DNA from: Gemmobacter sp. 24YEA27
GTDB taxonomy: Bacteria > Pseudomonadota > Alphaproteobacteria > Rhodobacterales > Rhodobacteraceae
Length of the DNA: 64,000 nt
Direction of reading: 5' to 3'
NCBI RefSeq assembly: GCF_030052995.1
Contig: NZ_JASJPW010000003.1
Span: 134,346-198,345, forward strand
A program made the translations under genes and the position numbers. Below are positions 25,185-34,452 of the stretch, in pieces. The notes beneath the pieces are model-generated. The model worked only from the letters and a program-made list of their open reading frames with translations, had not been told where the DNA came from and did no database searches. The first letter of the stretch is position 1. Every line of letters starts with the position of its first letter.

Positions 25185-25727
25185 ATGTCTTCCACCGAGT
25201 CCGACGAAATCGGCCGCCTCTACAGCGAGGAGAGCGCCCGTCTTGAGCGACAGATTGCGCGGCGGACGGGCAATCCCGCGATTGCGCGCGACCTGGTCCA
25301 TGAGGTGTTTCTCAGGGTCTGGGAACGGACGCGCGGGGTGACAGGTGCGTTTTCCGGCAATCCTTCTGCCTTTCTCAGCCGTTCCGCGAGGAATGCGGCC
25401 ATCGACCATCTGCGGCGCGAAAAGGTACGTGACAGCCATACCAGCAGCGCGCTGCCCGAAGCCGCGCCCGCCGATCCGGCTTTCGCGGAAATCGCTGCGC
25501 GCCAGTCGCAGGAGGCGGTAAAACGCGCGATCCGCGACCTGCCGGAAACGACGCGCCGGCTGTTCCTGATGAACCGGGCCGAGGGCCTGACCTTCCAGGA
25601 AATCGCAAGCCGCTGTGGCATGTCAGAGCGCAATGTGGCAAAGCATATGGCGAAAGCGGTGGCGCGCTGTGCCCGCGCGCTTGAAGATCCCCCCGCAGAC
25701 AGCCCCGCCCACCAGCGCAGCGAATGA
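25185..25727 (+). CDS. FecI-family ECF RNA polymerase sigma factor
   Basis: 180 residues from the ATG at 25185. Region 2 reads IARDLVHEVFLRVWERTRG then FLSRSARNAAIDHLRREKVR. Region 4 reads LPETTRRLFLMNRAEGLTFQEIASRCGMSERNVAKHM. This is the usual FecI size and pattern. The frame stays open well upstream but the added residues do not look like sigma-factor sequence. The stop overlaps the fecR-like ATG (ATGA). It is expected to be released by FecR when the STN-containing receptor downstream binds its ferric ligand, and then to transcribe one or both receptor genes. Confidence 0.85.
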   Translation: MSSTESDEIGRLYSEESARLERQIARRTGNPAIARDLVHEVFLRVWERTRGVTGAFSGNPSAFLSRSARNAAIDHLRREKVRDSHTSSALPEAAPADPAFAEIAARQSQEAVKRAIRDLPETTRRLFLMNRAEGLTFQEIASRCGMSERNVAKHMAKAVARCARALEDPPADSPAHQRSE

Positions 25728-26695
25728 GGCCGGTTCTTTTGGCGCAAAACCCCGTTTCCCAGGATCAGATCCGCGATGAGGCCGCCGAATGGCTGGTCGC
25801 AGTGACTGCACATCCGGCGCTGGAGCAGGACAGGGTTTTCCGCGCCTGGCTTGCGGCCGACAGCCGCCACGCCGCAGCTTTTGCCAAAGCGCAACAGGCC
25901 TGGCAGATTGCCGGTCTGGTGGGCGCTGATCTCGCGGCGGAGGCGCCGGTTGCGGTCGTTCCACTGCGCCCTGCAGGGCGGCGGCTCTGGCGGGCCGGCG
26001 CCGGGCTCGCGCTGGCGGCCTCGCTGGTGGGCGCAGTCTGGCTGAACCAGGTGCGCCCGGATCTGCGGCTGCGGCTGGTGGCGGATCACGTCAGTGTTGC
26101 GGGCGAGATCCGTGATTTCGCGCTGCAGGATGGCAGCCGTACATTGCTTGATGGCGGTTCGGCGCTGGATTTCACCGCTGACAGCGACAGCCGCCGGGTG
26201 ACGCTGCTGACCGGTGCCGCCTGGTTCGATGTTGAAAAAGACGGCCGCTCCTTTACCGTGCAGCTGGGCGAGACCGAAATCCGTGCGCTTGGCACGCAAT
26301 TCGGGGTTCGCGATTGCGGCAATTGCGTCGAGATTTCGCTGGAAGAGGGCAGTATCGCGGTCACCGCGCCCGGCCTCGACGAGATGTATCTGACCCCCGG
26401 CCAGCAAATGCGCCTGCGTCCTGGCGAACCGCCGCAGCTTGCCGGCACTGATGCGCCCGAGGCGCTGGCCTGGCGCGACGGGCGCTATATCTTTTACGAT
26501 GTTACCCTGCGCGAAGTCGCGGGGGTGCTGGCCCGCCATGGCGCCGGCGCGATCCTTTTCGGGGATGCGGCGCTGGCCGATCGCAAGATCTCGGGCAGTA
26601 TCAGCCTCTCCGATACCGGCGCCGAATTACAGGCGCTTTCAGAGGCGATGGGCTTTCGCATCTTCGCCCTGCCGGGTGGCAATCTGTTGATGTGA
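25724..26695 (+). CDS. FecR-family anti-sigma/signal-transfer protein
   Basis: 323 residues. The N-terminal cytoplasmic part has the DUF4880-type segment DEAAEWLVAVTAHPALEQD with FRAWLAADSRHAAAFAKAQQAW. One membrane span lies near residues 92-108 (LALAASLVGAVWLNQV). The periplasmic FecR domain follows: EIRDFALQDGSRTLLDGGSAL, GAAWFDVEKDGRSFTVQ, and FYDVTLREVAGVLARHG near the end. It holds the sigma factor and relays the signal from the receptor's STN domain. Overlapping start and stop couple it to the sigma gene. Confidence 0.87.
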   Translation: MRPVLLAQNPVSQDQIRDEAAEWLVAVTAHPALEQDRVFRAWLAADSRHAAAFAKAQQAWQIAGLVGADLAAEAPVAVVPLRPAGRRLWRAGAGLALAASLVGAVWLNQVRPDLRLRLVADHVSVAGEIRDFALQDGSRTLLDGGSALDFTADSDSRRVTLLTGAAWFDVEKDGRSFTVQLGETEIRALGTQFGVRDCGNCVEISLEEGSIAVTAPGLDEMYLTPGQQMRLRPGEPPQLAGTDAPEALAWRDGRYIFYDVTLREVAGVLARHGAGAILFGDAALADRKISGSISLSDTGAELQALSEAMGFRIFALPGGNLLM

Positions 26696-26857
26696 CCCTT
26701 TCGCCAGCCGCCGGGGCCAGCGACATCGCCTGCCAGCCCTCGCGTCCCGCCAGCGATATTGCCAACAATCCGCCAGGGCGCGGGTTCAGTGGGGCATGGC
26801 CTCATGCGTGAAGGTCAGGCAAAGGCCCGTGCCGGGCAGGGCCAGAAAAAGGACAGG

Positions 26858-29116
26858 ATGCGAGCCAGCCGCGCCAGACCATATTGCCCCGCGTCGCCGC
26901 CTTATTGCCGGGCCGCGCGCGACGGTGTTTTGCGCGCGGCGGTGCTGGCCTTGTGCCTTATATCCCTCATCCCGGTCCCATCACTGGCCGAGCCGGTCGC
27001 GACCTTTGATCAGCCCGCACTGCCGCTGGCGCGTGCGCTGAACAGCATCGGCGAAAGCGCGGGCATTTCGGTTCTGATCAAAGGCGACAGCGCCGGGCTG
27101 AAGGCTCCGGCGATCCGGGGCATTACAGGGTTGCAGGCGGCGCTGGATCAGGTGCTCGCGGGCAGCGGCGCGGGGTACAGGTTCACCTCGGATGGCAGCC
27201 TTGTCGTCACGCTGCCTGCGGCGGCACCTCTATCACCGGCCGAGAATCTCGGGACCATCGTCCTGACAGCGAGCGGCCAGCCGCAGCATCTGATTGACGC
27301 ACCGGCCTCGGTGACCGTGATCCCGGCAGAAGGACTGTCAGCCCGCCCGATGGCGAGCCTCGCCGATGCGCTGCGTAGCGTTCCGGGCCTTTATGTGCCC
27401 GGCCCGGGGCGCGAAGGGCTGCCGGCGATTTCCCTGCGGGGCATGGGGCAAAGCTATGTGCTTCTGATGATCGATGGCCGCCCGCTCAGCGCTTCGGAAG
27501 AGGCCAGCTATAACGGCCATGGGTTGAACACGCGGATCGGGTTCCTGCCACCCCTCCTGGCGCTGGACCGGATCGAGGTGATCCGGGGCCCGTTATCGGC
27601 GCTGCACGGGTCAGCTGCAGCGGGCGGCGTGATCAATGTGATCTCGCGCGACATTCCCGGGATCTGGGGCGGCGAGGCCATGCTGGGCTTTGGCAGGGCC
27701 AGTGATCCGGCCTCAGGGAACAGCCATGAGGCGCGGGTCTGGCTGGGCGGGCCGCTGGTCCAGGGGCGGCTGGGGCTTGCGCTGTTTACATCGCTCACGG
27801 TGCGTCAGGAGGATGACCGGATCAGCGCGGGCTATCAGAGCCAGGGCCTCGGCGCGGCGCGGCGCAGCATATCGGGCCTGCGGCTGCGCTGGACCCCTGT
27901 GGCGGATCAGAGCCTTGAGCTGAGCCTGCAGGAAAGCCGCGTCAATTTCAGCCGCAGCCCCCTGTCTGCGCGCAGCCATGCCGATACCAAAGTGACCGAT
28001 CGCATCACGGCCCTGTCACATCGCATCGGCTGGGGCGAAAACCGCGAGACCACCAGCTTCCTGCAATGGGAGGCGACCGACTTCCGGTCGGGCAACGAAA
28101 GCGGCCATGATGCGCTGGTCTTCAACACCCGCACCACCCTGGGCGAGGGGCGGCGCAACCTCACCCTCGGCTATGAATACCGCCGCGAGCGCACAAGGCA
28201 CGACCCCGACCGGCTGCCCGATCTGGCCAATCCGCGCCTGCATCGCTGGCATCACTCGGTCTTTCTGGAAGGCGCGCTGCCTTTGGGTGAGGACGTGACG
28301 CTGACCCTTGGCCTGCGTGCCGATCAGAACCAGAAATACGGCTTCGCCCTGACGCCGCGCGCCTCTTTCATCTGGTATATGACACAGGATCTGGTGCTGA
28401 AAGGCGGCATTGGCAGCGGCTATAAGGTGCCTGCGCTGAAACAGGCCGATGATGGTGTGGCCGAGCCCTCGGGCGGCGATGGACGGTCGCGCGACCGGGG
28501 CAATTCCTCGTTGCGGCCGGAACGCAGCACCAATGTCGAGCTTGGCCTGATCTGGACCGGACCCGAAGGGCTGCACCTGGGCGCGACGCTCTGGCACAGC
28601 CGTTTTTACGACCGGATCGCCCGGGCCGATCTGTGCCGCACGCCGACCGGCCAGGCGCCGGGCTGCCTGCTGGACGGAACGCCATATGTTGCCGTGTCGC
28701 AATATATCAACGACGACAGCGCGCGGCTCAGCGGGGCCGAGCTGGCGCTGGATCTGACCCTGGACGACTGGAATATCGCCGCGAGCTATACCTATTCGGA
28801 GTCGCGCGTGACACGGGGCCGCAATGCCGGGCAACGCTTTCACAACCTGCCGCTGCATATGCTGACTCTCTCGCTCGACTGGCAGGTGGCAGATCGGCTG
28901 AACCTCTGGGGTCAGGCCCGCGCCCGCAGCCGCGCGCCCGCTTCGGGACGGAAGCCACCGGTCCCGGCACATGTGATCGTCGATCTGGGCCTGAGCTTTG
29001 AGCTCAGCGACCGGGTCAGCGGCGTGCTGGCGGTCTACAACCTGAACGACCGGCATGAGGGCGATGTCCTGCCCGAAGGCCGCCGGCTCCATCTTGGGCT
29101 GACCACCCGGTTCTGA
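26858..29116 (+). CDS. TonB-dependent receptor with STN signalling domain
   Basis: 752 residues from the ATG at 26858, four bases after AAGGA. A signal peptide (AAVLALCLISLIPVPSLAEP) is followed by an STN domain (FDQPALPLARALNSIGESAG then AAPIRGITGLQAALDQVLAGSG-like), the plug (LADALRSVPGLYV, IRGPLSALHGSAAAGGVINVIS) and a barrel ending GLTTRF. The STN domain is the part that contacts FecR, so this is the transducing receptor of the FecI/FecR switch. It is clearly related to the receptor at 22.8-24.9 kb (shared LGTIVLTA, EPSGGDGR-x-RD, DSARLSGAEL-type stretches). Confidence 0.87.
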   Translation: MRASRARPYCPASPPYCRAARDGVLRAAVLALCLISLIPVPSLAEPVATFDQPALPLARALNSIGESAGISVLIKGDSAGLKAPAIRGITGLQAALDQVLAGSGAGYRFTSDGSLVVTLPAAAPLSPAENLGTIVLTASGQPQHLIDAPASVTVIPAEGLSARPMASLADALRSVPGLYVPGPGREGLPAISLRGMGQSYVLLMIDGRPLSASEEASYNGHGLNTRIGFLPPLLALDRIEVIRGPLSALHGSAAAGGVINVISRDIPGIWGGEAMLGFGRASDPASGNSHEARVWLGGPLVQGRLGLALFTSLTVRQEDDRISAGYQSQGLGAARRSISGLRLRWTPVADQSLELSLQESRVNFSRSPLSARSHADTKVTDRITALSHRIGWGENRETTSFLQWEATDFRSGNESGHDALVFNTRTTLGEGRRNLTLGYEYRRERTRHDPDRLPDLANPRLHRWHHSVFLEGALPLGEDVTLTLGLRADQNQKYGFALTPRASFIWYMTQDLVLKGGIGSGYKVPALKQADDGVAEPSGGDGRSRDRGNSSLRPERSTNVELGLIWTGPEGLHLGATLWHSRFYDRIARADLCRTPTGQAPGCLLDGTPYVAVSQYINDDSARLSGAELALDLTLDDWNIAASYTYSESRVTRGRNAGQRFHNLPLHMLTLSLDWQVADRLNLWGQARARSRAPASGRKPPVPAHVIVDLGLSFELSDRVSGVLAVYNLNDRHEGDVLPEGRRLHLGLTTRF

Positions 29117-29150
29117 ACCCGGACAGTCCTGGCCCGGACCGGCGACCGTG

Positions 29151-30458
29151 TCAGTCTTCCGTCAGATGCGAAAAGAATGTGTCGCCGGTATAGTCCCGGC
29201 GGAAGCGCCCGTCGCTGACCAGCCGCGGCACCAGTTCCTCCAGCGTCAGGCGCAGGCTTTCGGGCGAGCCGCCGGGCACGGCGATAAAGCCGTCAATCGC
29301 GCCGGCGTCATGCCAGACGGCGATTTCCCGGGCCGCGTCTTCGGGGGTGCCGACGATCTGCCAATGCACCGATGACAGGATCTCGGGCCGCGCCAGCAGC
29401 TCGGCCACCGTTGGCTGCGTGTCAGACACGATCCGCTGCAAGAGGGCACGATGGCTGGCAGACCGCATGGAGTGATGCGTTTTCGGCAGATCGGCCGGGG
29501 TGAGGCGGCGATCGTCAGGCCAGCCGCTCAGATCCAGCCCGATCGCTTCCTGAATGCGCTGGAGACGCTGCGCGCGTCCGACGCGGCGGTGGTTGTCCTG
29601 AAACAGCGCGCGCGCCTCTTCGCGGGTCGGGGCCAGATAGAGGCTGAGCCCGGGCAGAAGCCGGATATCACGCGGCGCGCGGCGATGCGCCATAGCGCGG
29701 GCGGAAAGCTGGCTGCGCATCTGTTGCGCCGTTGCCAGATCGGGGGTCATGCCGAAAACCATATCCGCCACCTCGCCCGCGAAATCGATACCGGTGGCCG
29801 ACCCGCCCGCCTGCATCAGCGGGATCCCCGGTCCGGGAAATGCCGGCAGGTTCAGCGGTCCCTGAACCTCGAACCCCTGGCCACGATGGTTGATCGGCAG
29901 GATCAGATCAGTATCGGCATAGCGCCCGGTCTCGCGGTCAACCAGCAGCGCCCCGGACGGAAAGCTGGACCACAGCTTGCGCACGACATCGGTAAATTCA
30001 CGCGCCCGCAGATAGCGCGCATCCGAGGAAGGCATCTCGGCCACGCCAAAATTCTCATTGCCCTGCAAGGCGGTCACGACATTCCAGCCGGCGCGGCCCT
30101 TGCTGAGCCAGTGCAGCGACATCAGCTGCCGCGCGGCCTGATAGGGATGGCCGAATGTGGTCGAGATCGTAGTCACGAGGCCGATCCGCCGCGTCTCGCG
30201 CGCGACCGAAGTCATCAGCAAAGTCGCGTCCAGGCTGGAAAAGCCAAAGGACTGGTCCATGATCGCCAATGGCAGAAAGCTCGCATCGGGGCGGAAGGCG
30301 AAATCGAGATGGGCGGCCTCGGCGCGCTGTGCGGTCTCCAGTGCAAAATCGCTGGAATAAAGACCCTCGATGCCGCTGCCATCCAGCCGCCAGCCTTCGC
30401 CAGACAGCCAGGTCGGCGCCAGCGAGATCCCAATGCAGAGTTTCGGTCGGAGCTTCAT
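29151..30458 (-). CDS. LLM-class FMN-dependent monooxygenase, NtaA/DszA-like
   Basis: 435 residues of luciferase-like TIM barrel. Diagnostic stretches are LDFAFRPDASFLPL, GRAGWNVVTALQGNENFG, PGIPLMQAGGSATGIDFA and EILSSVHWQIVGTPEDAA. It is more distant from the 14.4 kb enzyme than usual paralogues but in the same family. It follows a TonB receptor gene by 70 bases on the same strand. Co-transcription of an outer-membrane receptor with a flavin monooxygenase suggests uptake and oxidative cleavage of one compound, possibly a sulfonated or nitrogenous ligand. No reductase is adjacent. Confidence 0.82.
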   Translation of the reverse strand: MKLRPKLCIGISLAPTWLSGEGWRLDGSGIEGLYSSDFALETAQRAEAAHLDFAFRPDASFLPLAIMDQSFGFSSLDATLLMTSVARETRRIGLVTTISTTFGHPYQAARQLMSLHWLSKGRAGWNVVTALQGNENFGVAEMPSSDARYLRAREFTDVVRKLWSSFPSGALLVDRETGRYADTDLILPINHRGQGFEVQGPLNLPAFPGPGIPLMQAGGSATGIDFAGEVADMVFGMTPDLATAQQMRSQLSARAMAHRRAPRDIRLLPGLSLYLAPTREEARALFQDNHRRVGRAQRLQRIQEAIGLDLSGWPDDRRLTPADLPKTHHSMRSASHRALLQRIVSDTQPTVAELLARPEILSSVHWQIVGTPEDAAREIAVWHDAGAIDGFIAVPGGSPESLRLTLEELVPRLVSDGRFRRDYTGDTFFSHLTED

Positions 30459-30486
30459 CGCCCTGCCTCGTCAGTTCATGAAACGA

Positions 30487-30506
30487 CCGGCCCAGAGACG
30501 GGCCGG
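30487..30506 (-). terminator. Intercistronic hairpin
   Basis: CCGGCCC pairs with GGGCCGG with a six-base loop in the gap between the TonB receptor and the flavin monooxygenase. There is no T-run. It may set relative expression of the two genes. Confidence 0.35.
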
Positions 30507-30528
30507 CCGCAGTTTCTGTCGCGATGGC

Positions 30529-32613
30529 TCAGAACGTGCCGCGAATGCCGATGCCAAACATACGCGGCGAGGTCATCGAGCCCTGCGTGAAGGCCACCGT
30601 GCCGCGCGCGGCCTCGAGCAGGGTCGGGCTGCGTTCGTCAAAGAGGTTGTTCACATAGCCATAGACTTCAAGATTGTCGCGCAGCTGAAAGCTCGCATGG
30701 ATATCCACGAGGGTGTAATTGTCCACCTCATAGGCCGGTGTATTGGCGGTATTGGAATAATAGCCGTCAATAAAGCGCACCTGGCCACCAAGTTTCAGCT
30801 TGTCACTCGCATCCCAGCTTGCGCCAAGGGTAAAGGTCTTGCCGGGCGAGCGGGCAAATTCATTGCCCTCCCAGGCCTTGGCCGAGGACATCTCGTCGAT
30901 CTTCGTCCTGAGGAAACCGGCGCTTGCGCGCAGCGTCAGGCTGTCGACCGGCTTGTAATCCGCACCGATCTCAAGCCCGTAGGAATGGGCTTTTTCAGCA
31001 TTCAGCGTCTGGGTCTGGTTGATCCCGGACGAGGTCATCTGGGTCACACTGTGCTGGGCGTTGGTGTAATCCATATAAAAGAGGTTTCCGGTCAGGAAGA
31101 GCGTCTCGTCAATCAGGCTTGCCCGGCTGAAGAGTTCATAATTCCAGACGGTCTCTTCCTTATATTTCGTCCAGTCGCGGGTGCCGACGAAATCCAGCGA
31201 AATGCCGCCGGGATTATAGCCCTTCGAGATCATCGCGCCGACGGTCCAGTCCGGTGTCGCGGCATAGGACAGCGTAAGTTTCGGCAGCACCTCCTCAAAC
31301 GTCTGGTCATAATCGATATCGCTGTTGGCAAAGAGCGGCGAGACATCGCCGGTGCGACGCAGATGGTCACGCTGATAGCGAAGCCCGCCCGAAAGCGTCC
31401 ATTGATCATCAATACGCCAGCTGAGTTCGGTATAGACGCCAAGCTGGTTCTTCTTGTCATTGAAGGTCGAGATACCGCCCTGGTTCAGCCATTCATCCTG
31501 ATCGCTATAGGCGACGTAAAGACCGGCCACGCCAGAGAAAACATCCTCGGGCGTGCCAAAGGCCAGCTTCGATTCATTCGAGAAATTCTTGCGCCACATA
31601 TTGGCGTCACCGGCGGTGGGCGTGCCGACGCGGCGTTCAACATCGGATTTCGAGGTCTCGAATTTATTGGTCAGCACAAGACCATTGCCCAGATCGTAAT
31701 CGACATCCAGCACAGCAGTATCGGTCACCGTATCCCAGCCCGGCATCCAGATCGTGATCGAACGCAGATCGCTGTATTCGGGGTCCTGCGCCGCACCTTC
31801 GGCGCTTGGCCGGGTCACATCCGAGCGCGAATAGGTCAGTTTGACCGTCAGCCCGTCAATATCGGCGGGCTGCCACAGCAGCTTGGCCCGACCGGTGAAA
31901 TTGCTGAAATCCTGGCCGATTTCGTTTTGGATAAAGCGCGGGCTGACATAATCGATAAAGGTGTCGCGCGCCGCGTAATCCAGCGCGATCCGTGCCGCGA
32001 GCTGGTCATTGATCGGCCCGCTCCAGGCAAACGAGGCGCGGCGCTGGTTGTAATTGCCGAATTCCAGGCGGTAGCTGCCCTCGGGCTCCCAGGTCGGGTC
32101 TTTGGTATTCACGAGGATTGCACCGCCAATGGCATTGGCGCCCTGGCTGGTGGTTTGCGGCCCGCGGAAGACCTCGACGCTGCCGACATCCCAGGTGGCA
32201 GTGCCGCCGAAATACAGCTCGGCCCAGCTGAGATAATGGCCATCCACATTGACCGTCGCGCGCGGCATGGTGCCGGCAAAGAACGCCGTCGCGCCGGTAT
32301 GCGGGCCTTCAGAGTTCTGGCCCCGGATCACAGGGGCAGAGACATTGTCGGTATAGATGACGTTCGGCGTGCCCTGCAAAACGGTGCGGACCTCATCCTT
32401 GCCCGGCTTGTCCTGCTCAAGTTCTTCTACGGTCACGAGGGTCACAGAACTTGCGGTATCCTTCAGATCGCGCTGCTGCTTTTCGCCGGTCAGATAGATC
32501 GTGCCCAGATCGACAGGCGTTTCCTGGGCATAGGCGGCATGGGCCGCGAGGGCTGCAATTATGGTCAGCAGGCTGGCCCCACGCGCCAGCCGGCCATGAT
32601 GAAAGTTCGGCAT
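30529..32613 (-). CDS. TonB-dependent receptor (third)
   Basis: 694 residues. The ATG at 32613 gives a proper signal peptide (ASLLTIIAALAAHAAYAQ); longer readings do not. The plug has DLGTIYLTGEKQQ, SSVTLVTVEELEQ, APVIRGQNSEGPHTGAT and VEVFRGPQTTSQGANAIGGAILVNTK. The barrel follows and ends GIGIRGTF. It lacks an STN domain and is not close to the two receptors at 22-29 kb. It is divergent from an IclR regulator and upstream of a flavin monooxygenase. The cargo is therefore as likely an organic nutrient as a siderophore. Confidence 0.83.
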   Translation of the reverse strand: MPNFHHGRLARGASLLTIIAALAAHAAYAQETPVDLGTIYLTGEKQQRDLKDTASSVTLVTVEELEQDKPGKDEVRTVLQGTPNVIYTDNVSAPVIRGQNSEGPHTGATAFFAGTMPRATVNVDGHYLSWAELYFGGTATWDVGSVEVFRGPQTTSQGANAIGGAILVNTKDPTWEPEGSYRLEFGNYNQRRASFAWSGPINDQLAARIALDYAARDTFIDYVSPRFIQNEIGQDFSNFTGRAKLLWQPADIDGLTVKLTYSRSDVTRPSAEGAAQDPEYSDLRSITIWMPGWDTVTDTAVLDVDYDLGNGLVLTNKFETSKSDVERRVGTPTAGDANMWRKNFSNESKLAFGTPEDVFSGVAGLYVAYSDQDEWLNQGGISTFNDKKNQLGVYTELSWRIDDQWTLSGGLRYQRDHLRRTGDVSPLFANSDIDYDQTFEEVLPKLTLSYAATPDWTVGAMISKGYNPGGISLDFVGTRDWTKYKEETVWNYELFSRASLIDETLFLTGNLFYMDYTNAQHSVTQMTSSGINQTQTLNAEKAHSYGLEIGADYKPVDSLTLRASAGFLRTKIDEMSSAKAWEGNEFARSPGKTFTLGASWDASDKLKLGGQVRFIDGYYSNTANTPAYEVDNYTLVDIHASFQLRDNLEVYGYVNNLFDERSPTLLEAARGTVAFTQGSMTSPRMFGIGIRGTF

Positions 32614-32686
32614 GATGTTCCCCGGTTTCTGGTGAGGCACATGCGGAGGCGGGCGGTGGGCTGGCGGCATATGATGCGTTCCGAAT

Positions 32687-32704
32687 TGCATAACGCGTTA
32701 TGCA
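32687..32704. promoter_or_regulatory. 18-bp perfect palindrome, probable IclR operator
   Basis: TGCATAACG / CGTTATGCA forms a perfect 18-bp palindrome 74 bases upstream of the TonB receptor start and 105 bases upstream of the divergent IclR start. IclR proteins bind palindromes of this size at the promoter they share with a divergent target. Confidence 0.6.
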
Positions 32705-32809
32705 TGTCAATTCGACTGCTATGTGCGGCCCTTTACCCTGGCGCCCATGCTGCATTAAGATCTTGCAGGGCCTTTCATGGCCGCCGCCCGAGGCAAAGGA
32801 CTCCCAGGG

Positions 32810-33613
32810 ATGATGGAATTCGAGATTTTCCCCGATGAGGATGCCGGTGCCGGTGATGCAAGGCGGGTGACCACCATTCAGTCGATCTCGGTCGCGATGC
32901 GGTTCCTGAACATCCTCGCCGCCGCCGAACGTGCGCTGCCTCTCGGAGAGCTCGCGCGGCTGTCGCGCACCGGACGGTCGACCGCGCATCGCTATATGCA
33001 GAGCCTCGTGAAAGAGGGGCTCGCGGCGCAGGATCCGGTCTCCAGCCATTACGATCTGGGCGCGGCGGCCCTTTCGATCGGCATTGCGGCGCTGCGCCGG
33101 GTGGATGCGGTCGAAATGGCCGGGATGCAGATGAAGCAGCTGGCCACCAATCACGCGATCAGCGGCGGGGTTGCGATCTGGACCGAACGGGGGCCGACCC
33201 TTGTCCGCTGGTATCGCAGCGCGCTTTTCGCGATTTCGCCGGTGCAGCTGGGGGATGTGCTGCCCATCGACAATTCTGCCTGTGGCCAGGTGTTCCAGGC
33301 CTTTCTGCCGCGCGCCGTGACCGAGGCCGCACGCCGGATCCAGCCCGCCGCCTTCGCCGGCGATCCGGTGCAGCGCCCGCAGCTTGACCAGATCCGCCGC
33401 ACCGGCTGGGTCGAACTGACAAGCCATCTTCTGTCAGGTATCACCGGCCAGGCCGCTCCGATCCTCGATGCCCAGGGCGAACTGGTCTGTGTGGTGACCT
33501 CGGTCACCGATCTGGGGAAGCTGAATGCGCCGGGCGACCGGCTTGCACTACAGGATGTAGCGAGGCTGATAAACCGCGCTACAGGTGGGCAAAGCGCGCT
33601 GGATCAGCCCTGA
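32810..33613 (+). CDS. IclR-family transcriptional regulator
   Basis: 267 residues. The ATG at 32810 follows AAAGGACTCCCAGGG; ATG 32813 is equally possible. The winged helix is QSISVAMRFLNILAAAERALPLGELA with TGRSTAHRYMQSLVKEGL. The effector domain holds ISGGVAIWTERGPTLVRWYR, IDNSACGQVFQAFLP and GWVELTSHLLSGITGQAAPILD. It is divergent from the third TonB receptor and converges with FepC, overlapping its 3' end by 10 bases. It probably controls the receptor/monooxygenase pair through the nearby palindrome. Confidence 0.85.
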   Translation: MMEFEIFPDEDAGAGDARRVTTIQSISVAMRFLNILAAAERALPLGELARLSRTGRSTAHRYMQSLVKEGLAAQDPVSSHYDLGAAALSIGIAALRRVDAVEMAGMQMKQLATNHAISGGVAIWTERGPTLVRWYRSALFAISPVQLGDVLPIDNSACGQVFQAFLPRAVTEAARRIQPAAFAGDPVQRPQLDQIRRTGWVELTSHLLSGITGQAAPILDAQGELVCVVTSVTDLGKLNAPGDRLALQDVARLINRATGGQSALDQP

Positions 33614-34401
33614 TCCGCCGCGCGCGGGCAGGGGATCACCATCGGACGCGCGGTCAGTGGATCGGGCATCACCAGCGCCGGCAGATCAAACACCTGCCGG
33701 ATCAGCTCTTCGGTGACGATGGCCTCCGGCGCGCCGGTCGCGATGATCTGCCCCTCACGCATCGCGATCAGATGGGTGGCATAGCGGAAGGCGAGGTTCA
33801 GCTCATGCAAAACCGCTACGACCGTGCGCCCGGCACGGTTCAGCCGTGCCAGCATTTCAAGCAGATCCACCTGATGTACGATGTCGAGGAAGGTCGTCGG
33901 CTCATCCAGCAAAAGGATCGGGGTCTCCTGGGCGAGCGCCATTGCGATCCAGACCCGTTGTCTCTGGCCGCCTGACAGTTCCGCCAGCGGCCGGTCGGCC
34001 AGATCGGTCGTGCCGGTGTCGCGCAGCGCGGCCTCGACCGCTGCCGCATCTTGGGGCGACCATTGCCGCAGAAAGCTTTGATGCGGAAAGCGCCCCCGCG
34101 CGACCAGATCCGCCACGCTGATCCCCTCGGGCGCGACCGGCGATTGTGGCAAAAGGCCAAGCCGGCGCGCGACGTCACGCGAGGGCAGGGTATGGATCGC
34201 CTTTCCGTCCAGCAGCACCCGCCCGCTTTCCGGGGTCAAAAGCCGCGACAAAGCCCGCAGGAGAGTGGATTTGCCACAGGCATTTGGGCCGACGATCACC
34301 GTGAAAGAACGGTCCGGCACCTCCAGCGACAGATCCCGCGAGATCAACCGTGTCTCATAGCGCAGCGTCACATTCTCGGCGCTCAGGCGGTGCTGCATCA
34401 T
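33604..34401 (-). CDS. fepC: Iron-siderophore ABC transporter ATP-binding protein
   Basis: 265 residues starting after CGAGAGGAGAAC. Walker A is GPNACGKST at residues 38-46 (Ala replaces the usual Gly), the signature is LSGGQRQRVWIAMALAQ, and Walker B is LLLDEPTTFLD. FepC/FecE-type features include the FPHQSFLRQW loop and HELNLAFRYATHLIAMREG switch. It is divergent from the reductase and FepB/D/G genes but is the only ATPase of this type here, so it should energise those permeases. Confidence 0.87.
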   Translation of the reverse strand: MMQHRLSAENVTLRYETRLISRDLSLEVPDRSFTVIVGPNACGKSTLLRALSRLLTPESGRVLLDGKAIHTLPSRDVARRLGLLPQSPVAPEGISVADLVARGRFPHQSFLRQWSPQDAAAVEAALRDTGTTDLADRPLAELSGGQRQRVWIAMALAQETPILLLDEPTTFLDIVHQVDLLEMLARLNRAGRTVVAVLHELNLAFRYATHLIAMREGQIIATGAPEAIVTEELIRQVFDLPALVMPDPLTARPMVIPCPRAADQG

Positions 34402-34452
34402 GTTCTCCTCTCGCCCGACCGCAGGCCCGGCGGGTTTTTTGGCGGCTCTTCG

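Noticed and set aside
30370..32838. An 822-codon plus-strand open frame
   Set aside because: It is antisense to the third TonB receptor, which has full receptor motifs, and has no recognisable domain itself.
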